NCBI RefSeq assembly: GCF_020662345.1
Contig: NZ_VMOA01000045.1
Span: 1 to 43,971, forward strand
Length of the DNA: 43,971 nucleotides
Source of the DNA: Methylobacterium sp. W2
Lineage (GTDB): Bacteria; Pseudomonadota; Alphaproteobacteria; Rhizobiales; Beijerinckiaceae
Reading direction: 5' to 3'
The position numbers and the translations under genes were made by a program. The notes under the pieces are model-generated. The model made no database searches, had not been told where the DNA came from, and saw only the letters and a program-made list of their open reading frames with translations. This document shows, one piece after another, positions 8,322 through 16,502 of this stretch. How positions within the stretch are numbered: position 1 is the first letter of the stretch; the number at the start of each line of letters is the position of its first letter.

Positions 8322-9431
8322 TCAGGTGCGGGCTGCCGTCTCGAGGACGACATCGGCCAACCGCTCGGCGGCATCGTGGATGCCCGCGCTTTTGGCGGCT
8401 GCGGCCGCCGCGGTCAATTTTGCCGGATGGGTGAACAGGTCGAGGAGCTCGGCCGTGAGGCGGTCGGGAGTGAAGGCGCTCTGCTGGATGGCGAGCGCCG
8501 CGCCGATGCCGGCGAGGGTCGCGGCGTTGGCGGCCTGGTCCTGATCGAGGGCGCCGGGCAACGGCACCAGGATCGAGGGCCGGCCCATGGCGGCGAGCTC
8601 CGACACGGTGGAGGCGCCCGAGCGCCCGATCACGAGGTGGCTGCGGGCCATGCGGGCGGGCAGGTCCTTGAAGAACGGTGCCGTCTCGAGCCCGGCGAGG
8701 CCCAGCGACAGGTAGAGGTTCTGGACCTCGGTGAGGTCTTCCGCCCGCACCTGCTGCACCAGCGTCAGCCGGGCGCGGAGGTCGGCGGGCAGCTGCGCGA
8801 TGGCTTTGGGCACAACCTGCCCCATCACCGCCGCGCCCTGGCTGCCGCCGAAGACGAGGAGATGCAGGCCGTCGGCCTCGCCCAAGGAGGGATAGGGACT
8901 CTCGGCCGCCGCGAGCACGGCGGGCCGCAGGGGGTTGCCGGTATGGGTGCGCGGGGCGGTGGCCTTCACGGGGATGCCGCGCACTTGCCTGAAGCCGGTG
9001 GCGATGGCGCGCGCACCCCGCGACAGGAAGGCGTTGGCGCGCCCCATCACCGCGTTCTGCTCGTGCAGGATCGTCGGCACGCGCAGGATCTGCCCGGCGA
9101 GAACCGGGGGAACGGTTGGGTACCCGCCAAAACCCACGATGGCCGCCGGGTCGATGCGCTTGATCTCGCGCGCCGCGACGCCGAAGCCGCGGCCGAGGGT
9201 GAGGAGCGCGCCCGCCCGCTTGACGATGGAACGGCCCGACGGCGTCGCCGAGGCGATGGTGACGATCTCCGAGGCCGGGAACTCGCCGGCGATGGAATCG
9301 ACGCGGGCGTCGGTGGCGAGCACCACGCGGACGCCCCGCGCCCGCAGGGCATGGGCGAGGCTCTCGGCCGGGAAGAGGTGGCCGCCCGTGCCGCCGGCAC
9401 AGAGCAGGATGGTGGCTGTCCGCACGGTCAC
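8322..9431 (-). CDS. murG: Lipid II synthase MurG (GlcNAc transferase)
   Basis: MurG transfers GlcNAc to lipid I on the cytoplasmic face of the membrane. The 369-residue product shows the GT28 motifs CAGGTGGHLFPA near residue 12, GFGGYPTVPP, HEQNAVMGRAN, LLVFGGSQGA, and the donor site GRSGASTVSELAAMGRPS followed by DQDQAANA. It starts with GTG at 9431, overlapping the ftsW stop as GTGA, so the two are probably translationally coupled. Confidence 0.97.
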   Translation of the reverse strand: MTVRTATILLCAGGTGGHLFPAESLAHALRARGVRVVLATDARVDSIAGEFPASEIVTIASATPSGRSIVKRAGALLTLGRGFGVAAREIKRIDPAAIVGFGGYPTVPPVLAGQILRVPTILHEQNAVMGRANAFLSRGARAIATGFRQVRGIPVKATAPRTHTGNPLRPAVLAAAESPYPSLGEADGLHLLVFGGSQGAAVMGQVVPKAIAQLPADLRARLTLVQQVRAEDLTEVQNLYLSLGLAGLETAPFFKDLPARMARSHLVIGRSGASTVSELAAMGRPSILVPLPGALDQDQAANAATLAGIGAALAIQQSAFTPDRLTAELLDLFTHPAKLTAAAAAAKSAGIHDAAERLADVVLETAART

Positions 9432-10594
9432 CGCATCACTCCGGCGACGGTGGCCGGCGCGGTGCCCGGAGGCTTCTGGCTCAGGGTCGACATGCGCGGG
9501 CGCTTGCGGGTGAGCGCCACGAGGAAGCCCATGCCGAGCGCCAGCGAGATCAGCGAGGAGCCGCCATAGGAGACGAAGGGCAGGGTCATGCCCTTGGCGG
9601 GCATCAGCCGCACGTTCACCGCCATGTTGATGCAGGCCTGGAGGCCGAACAGGGTGGTGAGGCCGGTGATGGCCAGACGGGTGAAGGTGTCATCGGTGCG
9701 CCGCGCCAGTTTCAGTCCGCGCATGACGATATAGGCGAAGAGGCAGACGAGGCCGAGGCAGACGAGGACGCCGAATTCCTCGCCGGTCACCGAGAAGATG
9801 AAATCGGTATGGGCGTCGGGCAGGTGGCGCTTGGCGACGCCCTCCCCCGGGCCGGTGCCGAACCAGCCGCCGGAATTGAACGATTCGCGTGCCCAGTATT
9901 CCTGGAAGCTGTCGCCGGAATCCTTGTCGAGGAAGCGGGTGATGCGCTCGCGCACGTGGTGCAGGAACTGGTAGGCGACGCCGACGCCGACGAGACCGGC
10001 GACGCCGAGGCCCGCGACCCAGAACCAGTGCAGGCCGGCCACGAAGAACAGCGCACACCAGACGATGGTGATCAGCATGGTCTGGCCGAAATCCGGCTGC
10101 AGGATCAGCGGCACGATGGTGACGGGCAGGAGCAGGATCGCCAGCAGGCCGCCGGGCATGTCGCGGCGCTGCGCGCCTTCCGAGAAGGCCCAGGCGGCCA
10201 CGACCACGAAGGCGGGCTTGACGAACTCCGAGGGCTGCAGGCCGAAGGGGCCGAACTGGATCCAGCGATGCGCGCCCTTGATCTCCGGCCCGAACTTGCC
10301 GGCGAGGATGCAGAGGGTGACGCCGACGATCCAGGTGGCCAAAGCCACGCGCCGGATGTGGCGCAGGGACAGGAACGAGACCGCGACGATGATCAGGATC
10401 GTCGGGGCGAGGTACATCGCCTGGCGGTTGAGGAAGTGGAAGGTCGGCAGGCCGATCTTCTCCGCCACGGGCGGTCCGCCGCCCATCAGGAAGACGAGGC
10501 CGGCCACCATCAGGGCGGTGAGCCCGGCCAGCAGGCCGCGATCGACGGTCCACCACCAATCGGTCAGGGGCGTGCGTTCCGCGCGGGACATCAT
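9428..10594 (-). CDS. ftsW: Septal peptidoglycan polymerase FtsW (SEDS family)
   Basis: FtsW is the SEDS glycosyltransferase of the divisome. The start at 10594 (MMSRAERTPLTDWWW) gives 388 residues, the usual length; an upstream in-frame ATG at 10711 would add 39 unlikely residues. There are about ten hydrophobic segments, the block KGAHRWIQFGPFGLQPSEF, and the SEDS signature GMTLPFVSYGGSS near residue 350. A GGAGAG lies about 11 nt upstream of the ATG. It is the first dcw gene in this window. Confidence 0.96.
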   Translation of the reverse strand: MMSRAERTPLTDWWWTVDRGLLAGLTALMVAGLVFLMGGGPPVAEKIGLPTFHFLNRQAMYLAPTILIIVAVSFLSLRHIRRVALATWIVGVTLCILAGKFGPEIKGAHRWIQFGPFGLQPSEFVKPAFVVVAAWAFSEGAQRRDMPGGLLAILLLPVTIVPLILQPDFGQTMLITIVWCALFFVAGLHWFWVAGLGVAGLVGVGVAYQFLHHVRERITRFLDKDSGDSFQEYWARESFNSGGWFGTGPGEGVAKRHLPDAHTDFIFSVTGEEFGVLVCLGLVCLFAYIVMRGLKLARRTDDTFTRLAITGLTTLFGLQACINMAVNVRLMPAKGMTLPFVSYGGSSLISLALGMGFLVALTRKRPRMSTLSQKPPGTAPATVAGVMR

Positions 10595-10778
10595 GGGATC
10601 GGCGCTCTCCGTGAGCCTTTCGGCGCCCGGAACGAGCAGCCGACAGCCGCCGGCAGCATCGGGCCGGCTCAGATTCGATCCTGTGCCGGAATGGTAAACC
10701 AAGTCTTTCACGCAAGCCCGCGTCGGCCGTCTCGATCCGCGAGCGACCGTCGATCGGTGGGGCGCGGGACGCCTTGGC

Positions 10779-11000
10779 TCAGTGCCTCATCGACTTGAGG
10801 CCGCAGGTGGAGCCGTTGTCACGATAGCCGGCCGGGCAGCGCCGGACGCAGGCGCCGGCCGCGAATTTCAGCGGCGGGCGGCAGGCGTTGCGCACGCTCC
10901 GCGGCCGGAATTCGTAATCCTGCGCCGGGCCGGCCATCGCGGCATGGGGCAGGGACACCGCGAACAGGAGAGCGGTGGAGCAGGCAAGGCGCAGGATCAT
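10779..11000 (-). CDS. Small secreted four-cysteine protein, paralogue 1
   Basis: A 73-residue protein with a signal peptide (hydrophobic 3-18, likely cleavage after AMA near residue 23) and a conserved C-terminal core: CRPPLK, AAGACV, CPAGYRD and a last Cys. The cysteines are C40, C51, C55 and C66. It is the most downstream of three tandem paralogues on this strand. No named family is recognised. The fixed Cys spacing suggests two disulfides or a metal site in the periplasm; this is inference. Confidence 0.75.
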   Translation of the reverse strand: MILRLACSTALLFAVSLPHAAMAGPAQDYEFRPRSVRNACRPPLKFAAGACVRRCPAGYRDNGSTCGLKSMRH

Positions 11001-11123
11001 CGCTGGTTCCGATCGAGACGAATTCGTCGACTCGCCGCTACCTTGGCGATTCGGTCAAGACGATTGGCAAGACGATCCGGATGAGATGGCCGGAGGTGAT
11101 CGGGCGTGAAGAATCGCTTTCGT

Positions 11124-11354
11124 TCAGTCGCTCATGCGCTGGAAGCTGCAATAGCCGAGGCCGCTGTCGCGATAGCCGGCCGGGCATTCCCGGACGCAGG
11201 CGCCGGCCGCGAGCTTGAGGGGCGGCTCGCACAGGCTGCGGAACCGCTCTTCCTGGCTCGCGGACTGCGCCGTTCCCCTGGGAGCGGACAGCGCAGGGGC
11301 GCCGAGTGGCAGGAGGAGCGCCAGGAATGCCCATCGGGCGAAGGACACCGTCAT
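11124..11354 (-). CDS. Small secreted four-cysteine protein, paralogue 2
   Basis: A 76-residue protein with a signal peptide (hydrophobic 5-23) and the same core as its neighbours: CEPPLK, AAGACV, CPAGYRD, then a final Cys. Cysteines are C42, C53, C57 and C69. The ATG has GGAGGG 9 nt upstream, which supports translation. Outside the core, the mature N-terminus is short and polar and not shared with the paralogues. Function unknown. Confidence 0.78.
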   Translation of the reverse strand: MTVSFARWAFLALLLPLGAPALSAPRGTAQSASQEERFRSLCEPPLKLAAGACVRECPAGYRDSGLGYCSFQRMSD

Positions 11355-11388
11355 CGGCGGTTCCCTCCGGGAGACGGGCGGACGGGTC

Positions 11389-11625
11389 TCAGCGGTTCAT
11401 ATTCCTGAACCGGCAATAGCCTTTCCCGGTATCGCGGTAGCCGGCGGGGCAGCGCTTGACGCAGGCTCCGGCCGCGAATTTCAGAGGCGGCTTGCACATG
11501 CGGCCGAAGCGCTTCTCGCGATCCATCGCGTATTTCGCCTCCCCCGGCGTGGAGAGCGCGACACTGCCCAAGGGAACCGCCACCGTCAGCGCGAGAAGGG
11601 AGGCGAAGGCGAATCGCAGGTTCAT
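11389..11625 (-). CDS. Small secreted four-cysteine protein, paralogue 3
   Basis: A 78-residue protein, most upstream of the three. The signal peptide spans about residues 1-24; the core has CKPPLK, AAGACV, CPAGYRD and a terminal Cys (C44, C55, C59, C71), with a Lys/Arg-rich surround. It begins 75 bp past the stop of the COG0523 GTPase gene on the same strand, so it may be co-transcribed with it. The high identity of the cores points to tandem duplication. Function unknown. Confidence 0.77.
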   Translation of the reverse strand: MNLRFAFASLLALTVAVPLGSVALSTPGEAKYAMDREKRFGRMCKPPLKFAAGACVKRCPAGYRDTGKGYCRFRNMNR

Positions 11626-11700
11626 CGGGACATCCGGACGAAAGGGGGATGGACGGACAATGCGCTCGCCCCCGATCGGTTCGATTCCGGACGAAGCCCG

Positions 11701-12687
11701 TCAGGCCACTTTGCAGTCGTAGAATCCTTCGCGGATCGCTTCCGGATCGAGCTTGCGGCCGATGAAGACCACGCGGGAAACGCGGGCCTCGCCGTCCTTC
11801 CACGGCCCCTGGAGGTCGCCGTCGAGGATCTGGTGGACGCCCTGGAAGACGAAGCGCTGGGGCTCGTCGGGGAAGGCGACGATGCCCTTGCAGCGCAGGA
11901 TGTCCGGCCCCTGGACCTGGGTCAGGGTCGAGATCCACGGCATGAACTTTTCGGGGTCGACGGGGCCGTCGATGCGGGCGGAGACCGACTGCATCTCGTC
12001 GTCGTGGTGGTGATGGTGGCCCTCCTCGAGGAAGTCCGGCTCGATATCGAGGATGCGCGAGAGGTCGAAGGCGTTGCGGTCGAGGACCTGATCGAGGGGA
12101 ACGTCGCAGCGGCTGGTGCGGTGGACCTTGGCGTAGGGGTTGATCGCGCGGATTAGGCCCTCGACGCGGTCGAGATCGGCCGGTTCCACCAGATCGGCCT
12201 TGTTGAGCAGGATCACGTCCGCGAAGGCGATCTGGTTCTTGGCTTCGGGCGCGTCCTTGAGGCGGTCGGCGAGCCATTTCGCGTCGGCCACCGTCACCAC
12301 CGCGTCGAGGCGGGCGGCCCCGCCCACATCCTCGTCGATGAAGAAGGTCTGGGCCACGGGGGCCGGGTCGGCGAGGCCGGTGGTCTCGACGATGATCGCG
12401 TCGAACTTGCCGCGCCGTTTCACGAGGCCGTCCATGATGCGGATGAGGTCGCCGCGCACGGTGCAGCAGACGCAGCCGTTGTTCATCTCGAACACTTCCT
12501 CGTCGGCGCCGATGACGAGGTCGTTGTCGATGCCGATCTCGCCGAACTCGTTGACGATGACGGCGTAGCGCTTGCCGTGGTTCTCGGTGAGGATGCGGTT
12601 GAGGAGCGTGGTCTTGCCGGCTCCGAGATAGCCGGTGAGCACGGTCACGGGGATCTTCGAGGAGGCGGGGGACGGGCTGTCGGACAT
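11701..12687 (-). CDS. COG0523 (CobW/ZNG1-type) GTPase, probable zinc metallochaperone
   Basis: The 328-residue G3E GTPase has Walker A GYLGAGKTT at 19-27, the metal-binding CVCC at 72-75, ETTGLADPAPV at 101-111, NKAD at 162-165, a His-rich stretch HHHHHDD at 224-230 and a CobW C-terminal domain. This family delivers or handles zinc or other metals, using GTP hydrolysis, often under zinc starvation. A Zur-box-like palindrome lies 52 bp upstream of the ATG, favouring a zinc role over cobalamin synthesis; no cobalamin gene is nearby. The target enzyme is not identifiable. Confidence 0.9.
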   Translation of the reverse strand: MSDSPSPASSKIPVTVLTGYLGAGKTTLLNRILTENHGKRYAVIVNEFGEIGIDNDLVIGADEEVFEMNNGCVCCTVRGDLIRIMDGLVKRRGKFDAIIVETTGLADPAPVAQTFFIDEDVGGAARLDAVVTVADAKWLADRLKDAPEAKNQIAFADVILLNKADLVEPADLDRVEGLIRAINPYAKVHRTSRCDVPLDQVLDRNAFDLSRILDIEPDFLEEGHHHHHDDEMQSVSARIDGPVDPEKFMPWISTLTQVQGPDILRCKGIVAFPDEPQRFVFQGVHQILDGDLQGPWKDGEARVSRVVFIGRKLDPEAIREGFYDCKVA

Positions 12688-12738
12688 GCGAGGCTCTTCG
12701 GGTTCGCGGGGTTTCGCCCGCGTCGGCTGTGTGGTGGC

Positions 12739-12753
12739 TGTTATATTGTATCA
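12739..12753. promoter_or_regulatory. Zur-box-like palindrome upstream of the COG0523 gene
   Basis: TGTTATATTGTATCA matches the idealised palindrome TGTTATATTATAACA at 13 of 15 positions, close in form to Zur sites of alphaproteobacteria. It sits in an AT-rich island 52 bp upstream of the GTPase ATG. COG0523 genes are common Zur targets, so repression under zinc-replete conditions is a reasonable inference. Confidence 0.6.
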
Positions 12754-12779
12754 CCCCTCCCCGATGAAAGGGCGTTCCG

Positions 12780-13355
12780 TCACGCGCTCCGAGGAGGTTT
12801 GAGGCTGTCGCAGAGGGAAGCGAGGGTGGAGCGGAAGCCGGCCGATCCGGCGAGCAGCCGTTCCAGCAGAAGCGCACCCTCCAGGGTCGCCACGACCATG
12901 CGAGCCGTGGCGGCGGGGTCGAGACCGGAGCGCAGGCCCCCGTCGGCGCAGCCCTCGGTCAGCACGCGCTCCAGCCAGGCGATGTGCTTGTCGAAGAACC
13001 GGGCGATGTCGGCGCGCAAGCTGTCCGGCAGGGTGTCCATCTCGATGGCGAGCACGGCGCAGAGGCAGCCGAGCCCGTCCTCGACCCCGGTGAGATAGAG
13101 CCGGCCATAGGCCTCGATCCGCGAGGCCGCATCCGCTTGCGTGGCGAGGATGGCGGCGAGCGCCGCGTCGTAGCGGGCGTCGTAGGCCTCCACCAGAGCG
13201 AGGGCGAGGTCGGTCTTCGTGCGGAAATGGTGGTGGATGCTCGCCTTGCGGATGCTCACCGCCTCCGCGAGGTCGCCGTAGCTGAAGCCGGAATAGCCCC
13301 GGCCGCGCACCAGGATCTCGGCCCGGGCCAGCAATTCCGCTCTCGTGTCTCTCAT
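12780..13355 (-). CDS. TetR/AcrR-family transcriptional regulator
   Basis: The 191-residue protein has an N-terminal TetR helix-turn-helix (GYSGFSYGDLAEAVSIRKASIHHHF at about 20-44) and a TetR_C-like ligand domain with a Cys pair (CLCAV) near residue 97. It is divergent from the metallo-hydrolase/SoxYZ-like module, and an 18-bp palindrome lies in between, so it probably represses that module and itself. The downstream COG0523 gene is on the same strand but appears to have its own promoter. The ligand is unknown. Confidence 0.88.
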   Translation of the reverse strand: MRDTRAELLARAEILVRGRGYSGFSYGDLAEAVSIRKASIHHHFRTKTDLALALVEAYDARYDAALAAILATQADAASRIEAYGRLYLTGVEDGLGCLCAVLAIEMDTLPDSLRADIARFFDKHIAWLERVLTEGCADGGLRSGLDPAATARMVVATLEGALLLERLLAGSAGFRSTLASLCDSLKPPRSA

Positions 13356-13463
13356 GGCCGGTCGATCATGGTCTCGAGCTTCGCGGAACGGGTGATGCGG
13401 CCACGAAGGCGTGATGCGCCCGCTCCGGTCTTCGGCACGTCTACCGTTGACGGCGCCAAAAAT

Positions 13464-13481
13464 CTACCTACTAGGTGGTAG
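13464..13481. promoter_or_regulatory. Probable TetR operator
   Basis: CTACCTACTAGGTGGTAG is an imperfect palindrome centred on CTAG (14 of 18 positions symmetric). It lies 108 bp before tetR and 64 bp before the start of the divergent hydrolase gene. Shape and placement fit a TetR-family operator. Confidence 0.6.
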
Positions 13482-13545
13482 CCATAAAAATGGGAGAATA
13501 ATTCATGCCGGGTCGCTTCGTCGGGCGATCATCGCAGGATATGCC

Positions 13546-14493
13546 ATGATTCCGCATCATGAGCGGAGCATGGCCACGCGCCGCGCCGCCCTGTTCGGCG
13601 GGCTGTGCCTGTGCTGCCTGCCGAGCCTCGGCCGGGCGGCGGAGTCCTTCACCATGGACGAGGTCGGTCCGGGCATCTTCCTACGGCGCGGCCTCGACGC
13701 CGAGGCGACGCCCGAGAACGGCGACGCCATCGCCAATATCGGCTTCATCGTCGGCGAAAAATCGGTGCTCGTGACGGAATCCGGCGGCAGCCTTGCCGAC
13801 GGGGAATGGCTCCGCGCCGAGATCGGGAAACGCACCTCGAAGCCCGTGAGCCACGTGGTGCTGACCCATGTCCATCCCGACCATTGCTTTGGCGCACAAG
13901 CCTTCGCGCGGGACGAGCCGGTCTTCATCGGCCACCACGCACTGCGCTCGGCCCTCGATTCGCGCGGCGACTTCTACAGGACGCGCCTCGTGGAGATCCT
14001 TGGCGCCGACAAGGCCGGGTCGGTGGTCTATCCGACGCTGGAGGTCGCCGACGCGGCCGAGATCGACCTCGGCGGACGAACCTTGCGCTTCACGGCGCAC
14101 GGCGTCGCCCACACCAATTGCGACCTCTCCATGGTCGATACCCGGACGGGCATCCTGTTCCCGGCCGATCTCCTGTTCGTCACCCGGATCCCGTCCCTCG
14201 ACGGCAGCCTGCTCGGCTGGCTCAAGGAGGTCGAGACGCTGACGGGGCTCGGAGCATCCAAGGCCGTGCCCGGCCACGGCCCGACCCTGGTCGACGCCGC
14301 CCCCGCCTTCGCCGACCTGACGCGCTACCTCGCCACGCTGCGCGACGAGACCCGCAAGGCCATCGCCGCCGACCAGCCCATCGACAAGGCCGTGGACAGT
14401 ATCGGCCGATCGGAGCGCGAGAAATGGGTCCTCTTCGACACCTATAACGGCCGCAACGTCACTCAGGCCTACAAGGAGCTTGAGTGGGAATGA
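13546..14493 (+). CDS. Quinoprotein relay-type metallo-beta-lactamase-fold zinc hydrolase, exported
   Basis: The 315-residue protein starts at ATG 13546 (AGGA upstream) and has an export signal with a twin-arginine-like TRRAALFGG. The MBL zinc motif THVHPDH is at 107-113, followed by later His/Asp ligands (GVAHTNCD, FPADLLF, VPGHGPT). It matches the class found beside SoxYZ-like carriers in PQQ-dependent catabolic clusters (quinoprotein relay zinc metallohydrolase) and is also reminiscent of SoxH. The reaction is unknown. It leads a five-gene plus-strand run. Confidence 0.85.
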   Translation: MIPHHERSMATRRAALFGGLCLCCLPSLGRAAESFTMDEVGPGIFLRRGLDAEATPENGDAIANIGFIVGEKSVLVTESGGSLADGEWLRAEIGKRTSKPVSHVVLTHVHPDHCFGAQAFARDEPVFIGHHALRSALDSRGDFYRTRLVEILGADKAGSVVYPTLEVADAAEIDLGGRTLRFTAHGVAHTNCDLSMVDTRTGILFPADLLFVTRIPSLDGSLLGWLKEVETLTGLGASKAVPGHGPTLVDAAPAFADLTRYLATLRDETRKAIAADQPIDKAVDSIGRSEREKWVLFDTYNGRNVTQAYKELEWE

Positions 14494-14528
14494 GCCAGCG
14501 CCACATCATCACCACGAGGAGAGACGCC

Positions 14529-15374
14529 ATGATTACCCACGCGCCGACACGGACCGCCCAGACCCGGCGGTCGTTTACCGCCGCCCTGTGCCTGTCCGCC
14601 GCCCTGCTGACGGGCGGCTCCGCCCTCGCCGCCGGCGCCAGCGACACCGATGCGGAGCGGCTCGAGCGCTGGAAGGAGATCGCGACGTCGATCTTCGGCG
14701 ACCGCGCGATCGAGGCCACCGACACGCTGATCAAGGTCGACGCCCCGCCGCGCGCCCTCGATGCCGCCCTGGTGCCGATCACCCTGATGATGCCGGAGAA
14801 GGACCGGATCGCCGCGATCCATCTCGTCATCGACGACAACCCGTCGCCCTATGCGGCGCACATCACCTTCGGCCCCGCCGCCGACCCCGGCGAGATCAAG
14901 CTCCGAGTGCGGATCAACAACTACACCAACGTCCATGCCGTGGCCGAGACCAAGGACGGCAAGCTCTACGAGGCCGTGAAGTTCGTCAAAGCTTCGGGCG
15001 GATGCTCGGCGCCCATGGGGATGAGCGACGAGGAGGCCCTGAAGGGGGCCGGCGACATGAGGATGAAGTTCGCCGAAGGAGGCCAGGCCAAGCCGACGGA
15101 GGCGACGCTGATGATCCGCCACCCGAATTTCAGCGGGATGCAGATGAACCAGATCACCCGCGATTACACGCCGGCCCGCTACATCAACAAACTCGACGTC
15201 ACCGCCAACGGCACGCTCGTCTTCTCCATGAACGGCGACATCTCCATCGCTTCGAACCCGGTGATCAACTTCGCCCTCGCGCCCGACGCCAGGGGGCCGA
15301 TCAAGGTGGTCGCCTCGGACAACCAGCAGGGCCGCTGGGAGCACAGCTTCAACCCGCCCGGCCCGAGCAACTGA
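14529..15374 (+). CDS. Quinoprotein dehydrogenase-associated SoxYZ-like carrier protein
   Basis: This 281-residue exported protein fuses a SoxY-like domain (about 45-165) to a SoxZ-like domain (about 180-275). The start at 14529 has GAGGAG 8 nt upstream, and the signal region contains QTRRSFTAAL, possibly Tat-directed. The SoxY-like arm carries one reactive Cys in GGCSAP (C159), not at the extreme C-terminus as in true SoxY. The SoxZ-like half shows RHPNFSGMQMNQ. In Sox systems such a Cys carries sulfur intermediates; here it belongs to the family linked to PQQ enzymes, where the cargo is undefined. Confidence 0.88.
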   Translation: MITHAPTRTAQTRRSFTAALCLSAALLTGGSALAAGASDTDAERLERWKEIATSIFGDRAIEATDTLIKVDAPPRALDAALVPITLMMPEKDRIAAIHLVIDDNPSPYAAHITFGPAADPGEIKLRVRINNYTNVHAVAETKDGKLYEAVKFVKASGGCSAPMGMSDEEALKGAGDMRMKFAEGGQAKPTEATLMIRHPNFSGMQMNQITRDYTPARYINKLDVTANGTLVFSMNGDISIASNPVINFALAPDARGPIKVVASDNQQGRWEHSFNPPGPSN

Positions 15375-15382
15375 GGATGACG

Positions 15383-15994
15383 ATGCCGAGCATGATCCGC
15401 CTGATCGGAGCCGCCTCCATCGCCCTCGTCGCCCTGTCGGGCGCTCCCGCGCCGGTCCAGGCGGCGAGCCCCGCCGATTCGCCGGTGAACGTGCCGGAGC
15501 CCGAGGGGTTCTGGACCGGGCCGCCGAAGGGCTACACGCCAAAAACCCTGACGGGCGCCACCGTGGTCGATATCGGCGCCCTCGACCGGCTCGTGGCCGC
15601 CGAGAAACCGGTGATGATCGACGTGGCCCTGGCCGACCGGAAGCCGGCGGGCTTTCCGGAGGATAAGCCCTGGCTGCCGGCCCACCGCTCGATTCCCGGC
15701 AGCGTCTGGATGCCCGGCGCGGGCGCGGCGCCCATGGACCCGGCGCGGGAGGCGCAGTTCCTCGCCCGCGTCGCCGACCTCACCGGCGGCGACAAGACGA
15801 AGCCGGTGGTGACCTTCTGCCACCCCGAATGCTGGGGCAGCTGGAATGCCGGCAAACGCCTGATCCAGAACGGCTATTCCCGCGTCTACTGGTTCGCCGA
15901 CGGGGTCGAGGGCTGGCAGGATAGTCACGAGACGACGATCCTCAAGGTCGACGCCGCCTGGGCTGCCAAGCCCAGTGGCGAGGCACAGCGATAA
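15383..15994 (+). CDS. PQQ-dependent catabolism-associated CxxxCW-motif rhodanese-like protein
   Basis: A 203-residue secreted protein (signal peptide about 1-28). The rhodanese-like domain holds TFCHPECWGSWNAGKR, with C146, C150 and W151, the motif that defines this quinoprotein-associated family, and ends YWFADGVEGWQ. GAGGA lies 5 nt before ATG 15383; an ATG at 15377 is also in frame. It follows the SoxYZ-like gene by 8 bp, so the two are probably co-translated. It may exchange thiol or persulfide groups with the carrier; that is inference. Confidence 0.88.
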   Translation: MPSMIRLIGAASIALVALSGAPAPVQAASPADSPVNVPEPEGFWTGPPKGYTPKTLTGATVVDIGALDRLVAAEKPVMIDVALADRKPAGFPEDKPWLPAHRSIPGSVWMPGAGAAPMDPAREAQFLARVADLTGGDKTKPVVTFCHPECWGSWNAGKRLIQNGYSRVYWFADGVEGWQDSHETTILKVDAAWAAKPSGEAQR

Positions 15995-16071
15995 AGACGG
16001 ACGACAGGGACCGGCGCGCGGGATCGCCGCCGGTTCCGCCCCGCACACGATCCCCGATCGAGACAGCCCCG

Positions 16072-16452
16072 ATGATCAGCCGTCGCGCCCTCCTCCTCAC
16101 GACGGCCCTCCTCGCCATCTCAGGCGAGGGTCTCGCGGCCGAGCCGTTCGACGAGGCGGCCTTCGCCGCCGCTCAAGGTGCCGGCCGACCGATCATCGTG
16201 GAGGTGACGGCCCCCTGGTGCCCGATCTGCAAGACCCAGCGGCCGATCCTGAAGGCCCTGTCCGAACAGCCGCGCTTCAAGGATCTCGCGATCTACGAGA
16301 TCGACTTCGATACGCAGAAGGCCCTGATGCGCCGGTTCGATGCGCGGATGCAGAGCACGCTCATCGCCTTCAAGGGACGCGACGAGGTCGGCCGTTCCGT
16401 GGGCGAGACGCAAGGCGAATGGATCGAGGCGCTGGTGGAGAAGGCGCTGTAG
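16072..16452 (+). CDS. Periplasmic thioredoxin-fold protein (SoxW-like)
   Basis: A 126-residue protein with a signal peptide (RRALLLTTALLAISGEGLA) and a thioredoxin fold with active site WCPIC (C50, C53). It lacks a clear cis-Pro loop of the classic type but has the MQSTLIAFKG segment where that loop lies. The next gene encodes a CcdA-type transporter, so this protein probably receives electrons from it and reduces a periplasmic partner, most simply the SoxYZ-like Cys. That role parallels SoxW. Confidence 0.85.
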   Translation: MISRRALLLTTALLAISGEGLAAEPFDEAAFAAAQGAGRPIIVEVTAPWCPICKTQRPILKALSEQPRFKDLAIYEIDFDTQKALMRRFDARMQSTLIAFKGRDEVGRSVGETQGEWIEALVEKAL

Positions 16453-16502
16453 AGCGGCGCTGGGAATCCAGCGGGCATCCCTGTCATGAATACGTCCCTT
16501 CC

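Noticed and set aside
13411..13545. Upstream start of the MBL hydrolase
   Set aside because: It would run through the TetR operator and lacks a ribosome site; ATG 13546 has AGGA and precedes a signal peptide.
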